A stretch of DNA of 64,000 bases from Lederbergia wuyishanensis (GCF_022900255.1 NZ_JALIRM010000001.1:372001-436000), one strand, 5' to 3'; counted from the first letter of the stretch, positions 8,877 through 17,980 are shown. Program-made: numbers and translations. The notes: generated by a model not told the origin, from the letters alone.

Positions 8877-10831
8877 TGTTATTGGGGAAAAGAATTAGTG
8901 GCCGCTATAAATTGCTGCAAATGATTGGCGGAGGCGGAATGGCCAATGTCTATCTGGCACATGATATGATTTTAGATCGCGATGTAGCGATTAAAATTTT
9001 GCGGTTAGACTTTGCCCATGAGGATGAATTTATTCGCCGATTTCAAAGAGAGGCCCAATCAGCAACGAGTTTGACTCATGAAAATATCGTAAGTATCTAC
9101 GATGTCGGTGAAGAAGATGATATTTATTATATCGTTATGGAATACGTTGATGGAATGACGTTAAAGCAATACATACAGTATTATCATCCAATTCCGCTTG
9201 AACATACTCTTGATATAATGAAACAATTAACATCCGCTATTTCTCATGCCCATCACAATCATATCGTCCACCGTGATATCAAGCCGCAAAATATATTGGT
9301 TGATCATCACGGCCATGTTATGATAACTGATTTTGGCATTGCTATGGCTTTATCTGCCACCTCCATAACGCAAACGAATGCTGTGCTTGGTTCCGTACAT
9401 TATTTATCACCTGAACAAGCACGGGGTGGAATGGCAACGAAAAAATCTGATATTTATTCTTTAGGAATTGTCATGTTTGAGCTTTTGACAGGTAGGCTTC
9501 CTTTTTCAGGAGAATCAGCTGTATCGATTGCATTAAAACACTTGCAATCAGAGACACCATCTCCCAAACGCTGGAATCCTGGTATTCCTCAAAGTGTAGA
9601 AAATATTATTTTAAAAGCGACTGCCAAAGATCCATTTCTCCGCTATGAAAGTGCTGATGAAATGGCAAGGGATCTTGAAACAGCATTGGATATAAATAGA
9701 ATAAATGAACCAAAGTTTACGATACCAGAAGATATTGATGCGACAAAAGCAATTCCTGTTATTACAGCAGAAAACGATCCAAGTATAAATAACAAGACGA
9801 TTCTTCATAAGAAAGAACAAGCAAAAAAATCAAATGAGCCCGTAAAAAAACCAAAGCGCAAGAAAAAATGGCCCTGGATCATTGGCATATTTATTATGTT
9901 GATGCTTTTATCACTTGTGTTTGTGTCGTATGTATTGCCTGCTATCCAAAACGCGAAAATTGTAAAAATTCCTGACGTAAGTGGTGAAGAATATGACGAT
10001 GCGGTTGTTCGTCTTGTCGATGCAGGTCTAAAAATAGGGAAAAAAATTCAAGCTTCAAGCGATGAGGTACCTGAAGGGGTAGTTATTAAGACAAGTCCTA
10101 AAGCAAGTATGGAAGTGAAAAAAGGATATTCCGTCGACATTTATATTAGTACTGGAAAAGATAAATTCATATTACAAGACTATACCGGAAGACAAATTTC
10201 TGAAATTGAAAATCTTTTAAGAAATGAAGGATTCGAGGACCCTAAAATTGATGAGGTCTTTAATGAAGCACCTGTTGGTGAGATTATTGAACAATCACTA
10301 AGTCCGAATACACCTGTTATCCCTGAGGAAACAGTCTTATCTTTTGTTGTAAGCAAAGGAGAAGAGAAAATAACATTGAAAGATTTACGAGGATTGAATA
10401 GTAAAGGTGTGGAAAGTTATGCGGAATCCTCTGGGTTAAATATAGATATGACAAATGAACAATATTCCGATGAAGTTCCTGAAGGACTGGTAATATCACA
10501 GGATCCTGCTCCAAATAGTGAGCTTTCTAAAGGAGAACGCGTCACAGTTGTCATTTCGAAAGGAAAAGAAGAGATTCCTCCTAAAACTACGACGAAAAAA
10601 GTAACTATCCCATATGAACCTTCAGAAGAAGGGAAACCACAAGTAATTGTGATCCGAATTGAAGACTATAATCACCCCACAATGTCCGTTCCGGTGGACA
10701 CTTTCACGATCACTGAAACAACAGAGCGGGAATTGGAATTCACTATTGCAAAAGGAAACACTGCAAAATATGAAATATTGAGAGATAATACTGTTATAGA
10801 GGCAGATGAGGTTCCTTATCCAGGTGATTAA
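8876..10831 (+). CDS. prkC: PASTA-domain Ser/Thr protein kinase PrkC
   Basis: Membrane Hanks-type kinase that senses peptidoglycan fragments and controls germination and stationary-phase processes. Of 651 residues, about 1-270 are the kinase domain: glycine loop IGGGGMANVY, VAIKIL lysine, HRDIKPQN catalytic loop, DFGIA, and an activation segment rich in Thr/Ser before GSVHYLSPEQA. A basic juxtamembrane region and one transmembrane helix follow (about 332-356, WPWIIGIFIMLMLLSLVFV). Three extracellular PASTA repeats lie at about 363-430, 433-499 and 501-567, with a C-terminal Ig-like tail. ATG 8876 is preferred to GTG 8867 because it matches relatives ([11 protein letters not shown]) and overlaps the prpC stop. 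The stop codon lies in a strong hairpin (10814-10848). Confidence 0.96.
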   Translation: MLLGKRISGRYKLLQMIGGGGMANVYLAHDMILDRDVAIKILRLDFAHEDEFIRRFQREAQSATSLTHENIVSIYDVGEEDDIYYIVMEYVDGMTLKQYIQYYHPIPLEHTLDIMKQLTSAISHAHHNHIVHRDIKPQNILVDHHGHVMITDFGIAMALSATSITQTNAVLGSVHYLSPEQARGGMATKKSDIYSLGIVMFELLTGRLPFSGESAVSIALKHLQSETPSPKRWNPGIPQSVENIILKATAKDPFLRYESADEMARDLETALDINRINEPKFTIPEDIDATKAIPVITAENDPSINNKTILHKKEQAKKSNEPVKKPKRKKKWPWIIGIFIMLMLLSLVFVSYVLPAIQNAKIVKIPDVSGEEYDDAVVRLVDAGLKIGKKIQASSDEVPEGVVIKTSPKASMEVKKGYSVDIYISTGKDKFILQDYTGRQISEIENLLRNEGFEDPKIDEVFNEAPVGEIIEQSLSPNTPVIPEETVLSFVVSKGEEKITLKDLRGLNSKGVESYAESSGLNIDMTNEQYSDEVPEGLVISQDPAPNSELSKGERVTVVISKGKEEIPPKTTTKKVTIPYEPSEEGKPQVIVIRIEDYNHPTMSVPVDTFTITETTERELEFTIAKGNTAKYEILRDNTVIEADEVPYPGD

Positions 10832-10848
10832 CTATTACCTGGATAGGG
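10814..10848 (+). other. 12-bp hairpin spanning the prkC stop codon
   Basis: CCTTATCCAGGT (10814-10825) pairs with ACCTGGATAGGG (10837-10848), with one G-U pair and an 11-base loop that contains the prkC TAA. No T-run follows, so it is more likely an RNA processing or translation-spacing element than a terminator. Confidence 0.6.
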
Positions 10849-10886
10849 GTATAAACTCTCGTGAAATAAGAGAAAGGAACGGTGTT

Positions 10887-11768
10887 ATGACTGAAGGGAA
10901 AATTATTAAGGCACTAAGTGGTTTTTACTATGTTCTATCGAATGGTGAGATGATTCAATGTAGGGGAAGAGGAGTTTTCCGTAAGAACAAAGTTACCCCC
11001 CTAGTAGGCGATAATGTCATTTTCCAAGCTGAAAATGATAAGGAAGGTTATATAATGGAAATTAAGCCACGTAGAAATGAACTTGTAAGACCACCAATTG
11101 CTAACATCGACCAAGCGATATTAATTTTTTCTTCTACAGAACCGGATTTTAGTCCATTATTACTTGACCGTTTTCTTGTCATTGTCGAGTATAGTGAAAT
11201 ACACCCAATTATTTGCATTACTAAAGCAGATTTATTAACGGATAATGAAAGATTGAAAGTGAATAGTTATTTGGAATATTACCGCTCTATAGGTTATGAA
11301 GTAATATTATTATCTTCGAAATCAGAAGAGGGGGTTAACGAGCTATACCCCTTATTGAATGGAAGGACAAGTGTTTTTGCAGGACAATCAGGCGTTGGGA
11401 AGTCATCGCTCATTAATGCTCTGAATCCTGAGCTGCAGCTAAAGACAGACGAAATATCAAGTCATCTTGGTAGAGGCAAACATACGACTCGACATGTAGA
11501 ATTAATTGAAGTATGTGGAGGACTTGTTGCTGATACACCGGGTTTTAGTTCGCTTGATTTCACAGAAATTGAAGCGGAGGATTTGGGGCATACCTTTCCT
11601 GAAATCTCTGGAAAAAGTGACGAGTGTAAATTTCGTGGCTGCCTTCACGAAAACGAGCCGAAATGTGCCGTTAAAACTGCAGTAGAAAACAACGAGATTT
11701 TAAAAGAACGATATGAACATTATCTACAATTTTTATTGGAAATTAAAGAGAGAAAGCCGAGGTATTAA
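10887..11768 (+). CDS. rsgA: Ribosome small-subunit-dependent GTPase RsgA
   Basis: Circularly permuted GTPase (CpgA/YloQ) that checks maturation of the 30S subunit. The 293-residue protein has an N-terminal OB fold, then the G motifs in permuted order: ITKADL (G4), GQSGVGKSSLINAL (G1) and DTPGFSS (G3). A C-terminal zinc motif is visible in CKFRGCLHENEPKC. ATG 10887 matches the family start (MTEGKIIKALSGFYYV); the frame is open further upstream but that extension is not conserved. B. subtilis CpgA has 298 residues and is a PrkC substrate, fitting its place after prkC. Confidence 0.96.
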   Translation: MTEGKIIKALSGFYYVLSNGEMIQCRGRGVFRKNKVTPLVGDNVIFQAENDKEGYIMEIKPRRNELVRPPIANIDQAILIFSSTEPDFSPLLLDRFLVIVEYSEIHPIICITKADLLTDNERLKVNSYLEYYRSIGYEVILLSSKSEEGVNELYPLLNGRTSVFAGQSGVGKSSLINALNPELQLKTDEISSHLGRGKHTTRHVELIEVCGGLVADTPGFSSLDFTEIEAEDLGHTFPEISGKSDECKFRGCLHENEPKCAVKTAVENNEILKERYEHYLQFLLEIKERKPRY

Positions 11769-11770
11769 AT

Positions 11771-12430
11771 ATGATAAAAATCGCTCCATCCATATTGGCT
11801 GCTGACTTTTCAAAATTGGCTGAAGAGGTTAAGGATGTTGAAAAAGGGGGAGCGGATTATATCCATATTGATGTTATGGATGGCCATTTCGTTCCCAATA
11901 TTACGATGGGGCCAATCGCTGTTGAAGCGGTAAGAAAAGTAACAAATTTGCCTTTAGATGTACATCTAATGATTGAAAATCCTGATCAATACATAAAGGC
12001 ATTTGTAGAAGCGGGGGCAGATATTATTACAGTCCATGTTGAGGCAACTCACCATTTGCACCGTACATTGCAAGAGATTCGTAGGCTTGGGGTTAAATCA
12101 GGAGTGGTATTAAATCCAGCCACTCCAGCTTCCACAATCGCGCATGTATTAGAAGAAATTGACATGGTTTTGTTAATGACTGTAAATCCAGGTTTTGGGG
12201 GGCAAGCTTTTATTGATGCCGTTCTGCCGAAAATGAGAGAAGTCAGAAGAATGATTGAAGAAAAGGGCTTAAATATAGATATAGAGGTAGACGGAGGCAT
12301 TCATGAAGGTACAATAAAGGCTTGCCAAGAAGCAGGTGCAAATGTATTCGTTGCTGGTTCTGCTATTTTTAATAAAAGTGATAGGCAGGCAGCAATCCAT
12401 GAACTCCGCTCAAAGCTTATTACCAAATGA
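11771..12430 (+). CDS. rpe: Ribulose-phosphate 3-epimerase
   Basis: Interconverts ribulose 5-phosphate and xylulose 5-phosphate in the pentose phosphate pathway. The 219-residue TIM barrel shows IAPSILAADF, HIDVMDGHFVPNITMGP (metal-binding His/Asp), DVHLMIENP, MTVNPGFGGQAF and IEVDGGI, all active-site signatures. It starts two bases after rsgA and overlaps thiN by 4 bases, so rsgA-rpe-thiN are translationally linked. Confidence 0.97.
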   Translation: MIKIAPSILAADFSKLAEEVKDVEKGGADYIHIDVMDGHFVPNITMGPIAVEAVRKVTNLPLDVHLMIENPDQYIKAFVEAGADIITVHVEATHHLHRTLQEIRRLGVKSGVVLNPATPASTIAHVLEEIDMVLLMTVNPGFGGQAFIDAVLPKMREVRRMIEEKGLNIDIEVDGGIHEGTIKACQEAGANVFVAGSAIFNKSDRQAAIHELRSKLITK

Positions 12431-13080
12431 GTGAACAGAAAAAGATCATACATATTGTGGCTGGCGGACCACTTGATATGATTCCTGAGTTGACACACTA
12501 TCCTAGAGATATCGTTTGGATTGGAGTCGATAGGGGAGTATATTATTTATTGGAAAATGGAATTAAACCTGATTATTCAGTTGGTGATTTTGATTCCGTA
12601 TCAGATGAAGAGTGGTCTTTTATTGAACATAATATCCAAGGCTTTAAAAAAGTTCTGCCGGAAAAAGACGAAACTGACATGGAATTAGCATTGATGTGGG
12701 CAGTGCAAGAAGAACCAGAACAAATTAAAATTTTTGGAGCAACAGGTGGAAGATTGGATCATTTTATGGCAAACGCTCTAATGCTTTCCCAGTTTCAAAA
12801 TCCTAATATTAAAATTGAAATGATAGACAAGCAGAATTCTTTATCCCTTTACTATCCAGGTCATTATCGAGTGGAAAGAGACAGTGAAAAAAAATATATC
12901 TCCTTTATACCACTTACAAAGGAAATTATCGATCTCTCATTAACTGGATTTAAGTACCCATTAATAAACCGAACTGTTGAATTCGGATCGTCATTATGTA
13001 TTAGTAATGAACTTATTAAACAATCTGGTAATTTTTCGTTTAAAAAAGGCATATTATTGATGATAAGAAGTACTGATTAA
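12427..13080 (+). CDS. thiN: Thiamine pyrophosphokinase
   Basis: Transfers pyrophosphate from ATP to thiamine to give thiamine diphosphate. Of 217 residues, the N-terminal domain holds WIGVDRGVYYLLENGIKPD and VGDFDSV (acidic metal site), DETDMELAL, and GATGGRLDHFMAN; a C-terminal thiamine-binding beta domain follows. Length matches B. subtilis ThiN (YloS, 214 aa). The ATG overlaps the rpe stop. No TPP riboswitch precedes this operon within view. Confidence 0.95.
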   Translation: MSEQKKIIHIVAGGPLDMIPELTHYPRDIVWIGVDRGVYYLLENGIKPDYSVGDFDSVSDEEWSFIEHNIQGFKKVLPEKDETDMELALMWAVQEEPEQIKIFGATGGRLDHFMANALMLSQFQNPNIKIEMIDKQNSLSLYYPGHYRVERDSEKKYISFIPLTKEIIDLSLTGFKYPLINRTVEFGSSLCISNELIKQSGNFSFKKGILLMIRSTD

Positions 13081-13178
13081 CAATTGGCCCATTTTTTGTT
13101 AGGGCGCGTACTTATCCATACATGACGAATATAATACATTGGTGACGGGCGGGTATCTTAGTTTAGGAGGGAATTTTA

Positions 13179-13259
13179 ATGAGGTTTTATACAATTAAAC
13201 TCCCTAGGTTTTTGGGAGGAATCGTAAGGGCAATGTTAGGTACATTTAAAAAAGGTTAA
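13179..13259 (+). CDS. spoVM: Stage V sporulation protein M (26-residue peptide)
   Basis: Tiny amphipathic peptide, too short for ordinary ORF calling. Translation from ATG 13179 begins MRFYTIKLPRFLGGIVRAML and ends GTFKKG, nearly identical to the 26-residue B. subtilis SpoVM. SpoVM senses positive curvature of the forespore outer membrane and anchors SpoIVA to start coat assembly; it is made in the mother cell. A TTTAGGAGGG Shine-Dalgarno precedes it and a terminator follows. A CATACATG sequence at 13117-13124 resembles a sigma-E -10 element, but the -35 is unclear. Location between thiN and rpmB is as in B. subtilis. Confidence 0.96.
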   Translation: MRFYTIKLPRFLGGIVRAMLGTFKKG

Positions 13260-13270
13260 TATTAAAATGG

Positions 13271-13300
13271 AAAAGGCACCTATACAGGCGCCTTTTTGTT
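13271..13300 (+). terminator. Terminator after spoVM
   Basis: AAAAGGCACCT pairs with AGGCGCCTTTTT (one mismatch) around a short loop. The near-symmetric A/T flanks could also stop rpmB transcription coming from the other strand. Confidence 0.75.
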
Positions 13301-13425
13301 TGGGATTTAAGAATTGAATTTTTGTGAATAACTCTTTAAAGGTACTCCGTGTATCGCAAGGAGCCGATCATTAGCAAACTCACTATTGGCATGTATTGCG
13401 ATGGACAGAAGCTTCCGTTTTTTAG

Positions 13426-13614
13426 TTATACGCGTTCAACTTTTCCAGACTTAAGTGCTCTTGCTGATACCCATACACGTTGTGGTTTGCCATCAACTAG
13501 GATGCGTACCTTTTGAAGATTTGCCCCCCAAGTACGTCTGTTAGCGTTCATCGCGTGTGAACGTTTGTTTCCTGTACTTGTTTTGCGACCTGTAATAACA
13601 CATTGCTTAGCCAT
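13426..13614 (-). CDS. rpmB: 50S ribosomal protein L28
   Basis: The 62-residue protein starts [20 protein letters not shown] and ends [14 protein letters not shown], colinear with B. subtilis L28. It is the only gene on the minus strand in the window, in the same inverted position between spoVM and yloU as in B. subtilis. A strong Shine-Dalgarno (AGGAGGGAATATAA read on the minus strand) precedes the ATG. The N-terminal region lacks the four-cysteine zinc ribbon, so it is a zinc-independent form. Confidence 0.97.
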   Translation of the reverse strand: MAKQCVITGRKTSTGNKRSHAMNANRRTWGANLQKVRILVDGKPQRVWVSARALKSGKVERV

Positions 13615-13872
13615 ATTTATATTCCCTCCTGTCGCTGAAGTAAGACTATTAGTTGGTTCATCACTTCAATTATTATTCCATTTATTAAAAATATACTTTA
13701 ATAATTTATCATACTTACCTTTTGAATGCAATACTTCAACAATGTTATGCATGGATCCACACATGTAAAACTTTAAAAAAAACAGCTATTATAGTAAAAT
13801 AGCCTTATCTATGTTGTGTATGCGATAACATTTTTTATCTGATGTTTTTTCGACCAATAAGGAGGAAATTAC

Positions 13873-14235
13873 ATGTCTATCGAAATGAAAACTAAGTTCG
13901 GCCAGATTGATATATCCAATGAAGTGATTGCAACAATTGCTGGGGGAGCAGCAGTCGATTGCTATGGAATAGTAGGTATGGCTTCCAAAAATCAAATTAG
14001 AGATGGCTTAACAGACATTTTACGCAAGGAGAATTTTACCCGAGGCATCATCATCAGACAGGAAGACCAAGCATTACACATAGACATGTATATCATTGTA
14101 AGCTATGGAACGAAAATTTCAGAGGTTGCCCATAATGTGCAATCGAAGGTAAAATACACACTTGAACAGACAATTGGTATATCAGCCGATACGGTAAATA
14201 TTTTTGTTCAGGGGGTTCGAGTAACGAACCCGTAA
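13873..14235 (+). CDS. yloU: Asp23/Gls24 family protein YloU
   Basis: 120-residue member of the Asp23/Gls24 (DUF322) family, of uncertain biochemical role and often tied to envelope stress. The segment GQIDISNEVIATIAGGAAVDCYGIVGMA and the C-terminal VNIFVQGVRV are diagnostic. The ATG has an AAGGAGGAAA Shine-Dalgarno. It is divergent from rpmB across a 258-base gap that must hold both promoters. Its stop abuts the next frame, and fakA begins 17 bases on, as in B. subtilis yloU-yloV. Confidence 0.92.
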   Translation: MSIEMKTKFGQIDISNEVIATIAGGAAVDCYGIVGMASKNQIRDGLTDILRKENFTRGIIIRQEDQALHIDMYIIVSYGTKISEVAHNVQSKVKYTLEQTIGISADTVNIFVQGVRVTNP

Positions 14236-14252
14236 TGAGGAGGAAAAAGTAC

Positions 14253-15932
14253 GTGTCTATTACAGCGTTAGATGGAAATCGGTTCGCCGAAATGATAATA
14301 ATAGGAGCCAATCATTTAGCGGCAAATGCTAAAATGGTAGATGCACTAAATGTATTTCCTGTTCCGGACGGAGATACTGGAACGAATATGAATCTTTCTA
14401 TGTCTTCAGGTTCGAAAGAAGTACAAAATAATAGGCAAGAGCATATAGGAAAAGTTGCCGCTGCATTATCAAAGGGGTTACTGATGGGGGCTCGTGGTAA
14501 TTCAGGAGTTATCCTATCTCAGCTATTCCGTGGATTTGCAAAAGATATAGAGTCAAAACCTTTTCTTTCTGCAGATGAGTTTGCCCACGCTCTTGAAGCA
14601 GGAGTAAACACTGCTTATAAAGCTGTAATGAAGCCTGTGGAAGGAACAATTTTGACTGTTGCGAAAGATGCCGCAAAAAAAGCCGTCGAAGCAGCTAAAT
14701 TCGAATCAGATATTATCGTTATAATGGAAAAAACGTTAAAAGAAGCAAAAGCTTCTTTAGAAAGAACCCCTGATTTACTCCCTGTTTTAAAAGAGGTAGG
14801 AGTTGTTGATAGCGGGGGACAAGGTTTAGTTTGTGTATATGAAGGTTTTTTGGCCGTATTAAAAGGGGAAGAACTTCCTGACACACCAGCACTTGCACCA
14901 ACGATGGATGAGCTAGTTAGTGCTCAACACCATCAAAGTGTACAAAGCTTCATGAATACAGAAGATATTGTTTATGGATATTGCACTGAGTTTATGGTGA
15001 AATTTGAAAAAGACAAAAAGGAATTTTCCGAAAATGATTTCCAAAACGATTTAAGTGAGTTTGGAGATTCATTACTCGTCATTTCAGATGATGAGGTAGT
15101 AAAAGTCCATATTCACTCTGAGCATCCTGGAGAAGTTTTATCGTACGGTCAACAATATGGAAGCTTAATTAATATGAAGATTGAAAATATGAGGGAACAG
15201 CATAGTTCAATTGTAGGCACTGACAATCAACAACATGGACATACCGTCACCAATCAAAACCTTCCAAAAGAAAAACAAGAATACGCGATTATTGCCGTTT
15301 CAATGGGTTCAGGCATTGCCAATCTATTTAAAAGCATTGGTGCAACAGAAGTAATTGAAGGCGGACAAACAATGAATCCAAGCACGGAAGATATTGTGAA
15401 AGCAATTAAGTCAGCTAATGCAAAAAAAATCATTATTCTTCCTAACAATAAAAACATTATTATGGCTGCCGAACAAGCTTCTGAAATGGCTGATGAAGAA
15501 GTATTAGTCGTTCCGACAAAAACGGTCCCACAAGGATTAGCTGCAGTATTAGCATTCAATCCTACTCAGTCGCTTGAAAAAAATGGTCAGGGTATGACAG
15601 AAGCTATCTCTGCTATTAAAACTGGGCAAATCACCTTTGCAGTCCGTGATACAAATATCGATGGTCTTCAAATTGGCAAAGGTGACTATATGGGAATAAA
15701 CGATGGGAAAATTGTTGAAACCAATAAGGAATTAATAAAGGCCGCTTATAATTTGTTAACGAATATGTTAGAAGAAGAATCTGAAATTCTTACTATTATA
15801 TATGGTGAAGATACGAAACAGAATGAATTAGATCAACTCTTAGAGTTAATTAATGAAAATTACGAGGATATTGAAATTGAAGTTCATAATGGAAAACAAC
15901 CGTTATATCACTTTATTTTTTCAGTTGAATAA
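14253..15932 (+). CDS. fakA: Fatty acid kinase catalytic subunit FakA (YloV)
   Basis: 559-residue DhaL-fold kinase that phosphorylates fatty acids held by FakB proteins, feeding exogenous fatty acids to PlsX/PlsY. The N-terminal DhaL (Dak2-type) domain shows DALNVFPVPDGDTGTNM and GLLMGARGNSGVILSQ, the Mg-ATP sites; the middle zinc-containing domain and a C-terminal FakB-like domain (PNNKNIIMAAEQ) follow. GTG 14253 was chosen because AGGAGGAAAA lies just before it and the product MSITALDGNRFAEM matches relatives; ATG 14235 lies upstream of that Shine-Dalgarno. A hairpin follows the stop. Confidence 0.95.
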   Translation: MSITALDGNRFAEMIIIGANHLAANAKMVDALNVFPVPDGDTGTNMNLSMSSGSKEVQNNRQEHIGKVAAALSKGLLMGARGNSGVILSQLFRGFAKDIESKPFLSADEFAHALEAGVNTAYKAVMKPVEGTILTVAKDAAKKAVEAAKFESDIIVIMEKTLKEAKASLERTPDLLPVLKEVGVVDSGGQGLVCVYEGFLAVLKGEELPDTPALAPTMDELVSAQHHQSVQSFMNTEDIVYGYCTEFMVKFEKDKKEFSENDFQNDLSEFGDSLLVISDDEVVKVHIHSEHPGEVLSYGQQYGSLINMKIENMREQHSSIVGTDNQQHGHTVTNQNLPKEKQEYAIIAVSMGSGIANLFKSIGATEVIEGGQTMNPSTEDIVKAIKSANAKKIIILPNNKNIIMAAEQASEMADEEVLVVPTKTVPQGLAAVLAFNPTQSLEKNGQGMTEAISAIKTGQITFAVRDTNIDGLQIGKGDYMGINDGKIVETNKELIKAAYNLLTNMLEEESEILTIIYGEDTKQNELDQLLELINENYEDIEIEVHNGKQPLYHFIFSVE

Positions 15933-15950
15933 AATATATAAATGATAAAA

Positions 15951-15980
15951 GAAATAGAAGGGATAATCCCTTCTATTTCC
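15951..15980 (+). terminator. Hairpin after fakA, possible terminator
   Basis: GAAATAGAAGGGAT pairs with ATCCCTTCTATTTC almost perfectly with a tight loop. The following run is TTTCCATG, poor in T, so termination strength is doubtful. Confidence 0.5.
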
Positions 15981-16045
15981 ATGTGCACGATTTAAAAAGA
16001 TTTAAAAAGTATATTGTCTAAGTATTTATCTAAAAGTATCTATGT

Positions 16046-16194
16046 AAAGACCTAGCGCTCATCCACTTGCAAACTTCTTATCCTTTTCTTTTACGAAAGA
16101 GAGTCGAATTCGTCCTATCGGATTTAGTGTTTCCTTTATATCAATTATTAGGATGAAGAAGGAATGTCGATGAGTAAGACGCTTGTGCTTTTAT
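16046..16194 (+). repeat. Eroded interspersed repeat, copy 1
   Basis: The gap between fakA and sdaAB ends with GTCGATGAGTAAGACGCTTG followed by TGCTTTTA (16166-16193), matching the 3' ends of copies near 25091 and 25241. The left end (CCTAGCGCTCATCC, near 16051) is less certain. Assigned by comparison within the window and a remembered Bacillaceae intergenic repeat. Confidence 0.4.
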
Positions 16195-16214
16195 AACAAG
16201 AAAGGAAGATATCA

Positions 16215-16877
16215 ATGAAATATAAAAGTGTCTTTGATATCATAGGTCCTATTATGATTGGTCCTTCAAGTTCACATACGGCAGGAGCCGCCAGAATTGG
16301 AAGAGTTGCACGAAGCTTGTTTGGTAGGGAGCCGAAGTGGGCAAAAATTTCGCTTTATGAATCTTTTGCAAAAACGTACAAGGGGCACGGAACAGATGTT
16401 GCACTCGTTGGCGGCCTTCTTGATTTTGATACAGATGACAAGCGGATTATAGAAGCATTGAACATTGCTAAGGAACGAAATATTCAGGTAGAGTTTATCG
16501 AAGAAACAGCCAACGCAGAACACCCAAATACCGCTCGAATCCTAATCGGAGATGAAAAGGGTGAACTAGAGCTTGTTGGAATCTCTATCGGTGGTGGAAA
16601 AATAGAAATTATTGAACTAAATGGTTTTCAATTAAAGTTATCTGGGCATCACCCTGCAATTCTCGTTGTTCACAACGATCGTTTTGGAGCAATTGCAGCC
16701 GTATCTAATATTCTCGGATCCCATGAAATTAATATCGGGCATATGGAAGTTTCCCGAAAGGAAAAAGGGAAAATGGCCCTTATGACCATAGAAGTGGATC
16801 AGAATATTGATGAATCAATAATTGAAGAAATCAGTAAACTTCCAAATATTACACAAGTGGCACGAGTTGTTGATTAA
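16215..16877 (+). CDS. sdaAB: L-serine dehydratase, beta chain
   Basis: One half of the two-subunit iron-sulfur L-serine deaminase (L-serine to pyruvate and ammonia). The 220-residue protein starts with the SDH_beta signature YKSVFDIIGPIMIGPSSSHT and ends with an ACT domain (AAVSNILGSHEINIGHMEV) that probably binds serine. An AAGGAAGATATC Shine-Dalgarno precedes ATG 16215. Unlike a simple operon, 215 bases with a terminator-like hairpin separate it from the alpha chain. Confidence 0.95.
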   Translation: MKYKSVFDIIGPIMIGPSSSHTAGAARIGRVARSLFGREPKWAKISLYESFAKTYKGHGTDVALVGGLLDFDTDDKRIIEALNIAKERNIQVEFIEETANAEHPNTARILIGDEKGELELVGISIGGGKIEIIELNGFQLKLSGHHPAILVVHNDRFGAIAAVSNILGSHEINIGHMEVSRKEKGKMALMTIEVDQNIDESIIEEISKLPNITQVARVVD

Positions 16878-16953
16878 GGTTATTTTCAAATAGTCTGTTG
16901 TTTTTTGTAAAAATATTCGGCTTTAACACCTATTCAATAAAAATTATCTGTCC

Positions 16954-16997
16954 TGATCAAATTGGCAGCTCTTTTCTTAGCTGTATGATCAATTTTT
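16954..16997 (+). terminator. Terminator or attenuator between sdaAB and sdaAA
   Basis: TGATCA and CAGCT on the left pair with AGCTG and TGATCA on the right, then AATTTTT. The loop region GCTCTTTTCT (16968-16977) is an exact complement of AGAAAAGAGC at 17041-17050, so an alternative fold exists. Confidence 0.55.
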
Positions 16998-17092
16998 AAA
17001 ATAAAATCCATTTAGTTATATGAAAAATCAACAATGTTTGAGAAAAGAGCCTTGATAAAATAGCATCTAAGAGTTAGGAAGGAGGATTAGGA

Positions 17093-17980
17093 ATGTTTAA
17101 AAATGTTTCTGAATTAGTCCATCTCGCCGAAACACAAAATAAACAAATATCAGAAATTATGATAGAACAAGAAATGGAAGTTATGAATCGAAGCCGCGAG
17201 GAAATCATTGCTCAAATGGATAAAAATTTGACTGTGATGGAAGAAGCTGTTGAACGTGGAATAAGAGGTGTAACTTCGCATTCGGGTTTAACTGGCGGAG
17301 ATGCAGTTCTGTTGCAAAATTATATTAAGAAGGGTCGTTTCTTATCAGGTGAAACAATCTTGGATGCAGTCAGTAAAGCTGTAGCTACGAATGAAGTTAA
17401 TGCTGCAATGGGAACAATCTGCGCAACACCAACTGCAGGCTCTGCTGGTGTAGTCCCGGGTACTTTATTTGCTGTCCGAGACAAATTACAGCCAACTAGA
17501 GAACAAATGGTTAAGTTTTTATTTACATCAGGTGCGTTTGGATATGTAGTTGCAAATAACGCTTCCATTTCTGGCGCCGCGGGGGGCTGTCAAGCTGAAG
17601 TTGGATCTGCAGCAGGGATGGCTGCAGCAGCTATAGTAGAAATGGCCGGAGGTACACCTTCTCAATGTGCAGAAGCAATGGCTATTACATTAAAAAACAT
17701 GTTGGGGCTTGTCTGCGATCCAGTTGCAGGATTAGTTGAAGTACCATGCGTAAAAAGAAATGCGATGGGTGCGGCAAATGCAATGGTTGCAGCTGACATG
17801 GCACTTGCAGGTATTACGAGTCGAATCCCTTGCGATGAAGTTATTGATGCAATGTTTAAAATTGGCCAGCAAATGCCCAGATCTTTAAGAGAAACCGCTG
17901 AAGGAGGGTTGGCGGCAACCCCAACTGGGAAAAGATTAGAGGCGAAAATATTTGGGGTTCCGCGTGTAGAACGTGACTAA
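17093..17980 (+). CDS. sdaAA: L-serine dehydratase, alpha chain
   Basis: Catalytic iron-sulfur half of L-serine dehydratase, 295 residues. Cysteines that could ligate the 4Fe-4S cluster lie in TICATPTAGSAGVVPG, GGCQAEVGSAAGMAA and LVCDPVAGLVEVPCVKRN, in the order known for the family. Ends GKRLEAKIFG, as in relatives. A GGAAGGAGGATTAG Shine-Dalgarno precedes ATG 17093. Its 3' end overlaps recG by 8 bases, so serine catabolism and recG are cotranscribed. Confidence 0.96.
   Translation: MFKNVSELVHLAETQNKQISEIMIEQEMEVMNRSREEIIAQMDKNLTVMEEAVERGIRGVTSHSGLTGGDAVLLQNYIKKGRFLSGETILDAVSKAVATNEVNAAMGTICATPTAGSAGVVPGTLFAVRDKLQPTREQMVKFLFTSGAFGYVVANNASISGAAGGCQAEVGSAAGMAAAAIVEMAGGTPSQCAEAMAITLKNMLGLVCDPVAGLVEVPCVKRNAMGAANAMVAADMALAGITSRIPCDEVIDAMFKIGQQMPRSLRETAEGGLAATPTGKRLEAKIFGVPRVERD

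Noticed and set aside
13565-13768. 67-codon plus-strand frame opposite rpmB and its leader
   Set aside because: Opposes a conserved ribosomal protein gene and its promoter region; composition looks non-coding.
15933-16214. Possible riboswitch before sdaAB
   Set aside because: No known serine, glycine or other aptamer core was recognised; the gap is better explained by a hairpin and an eroded repeat.
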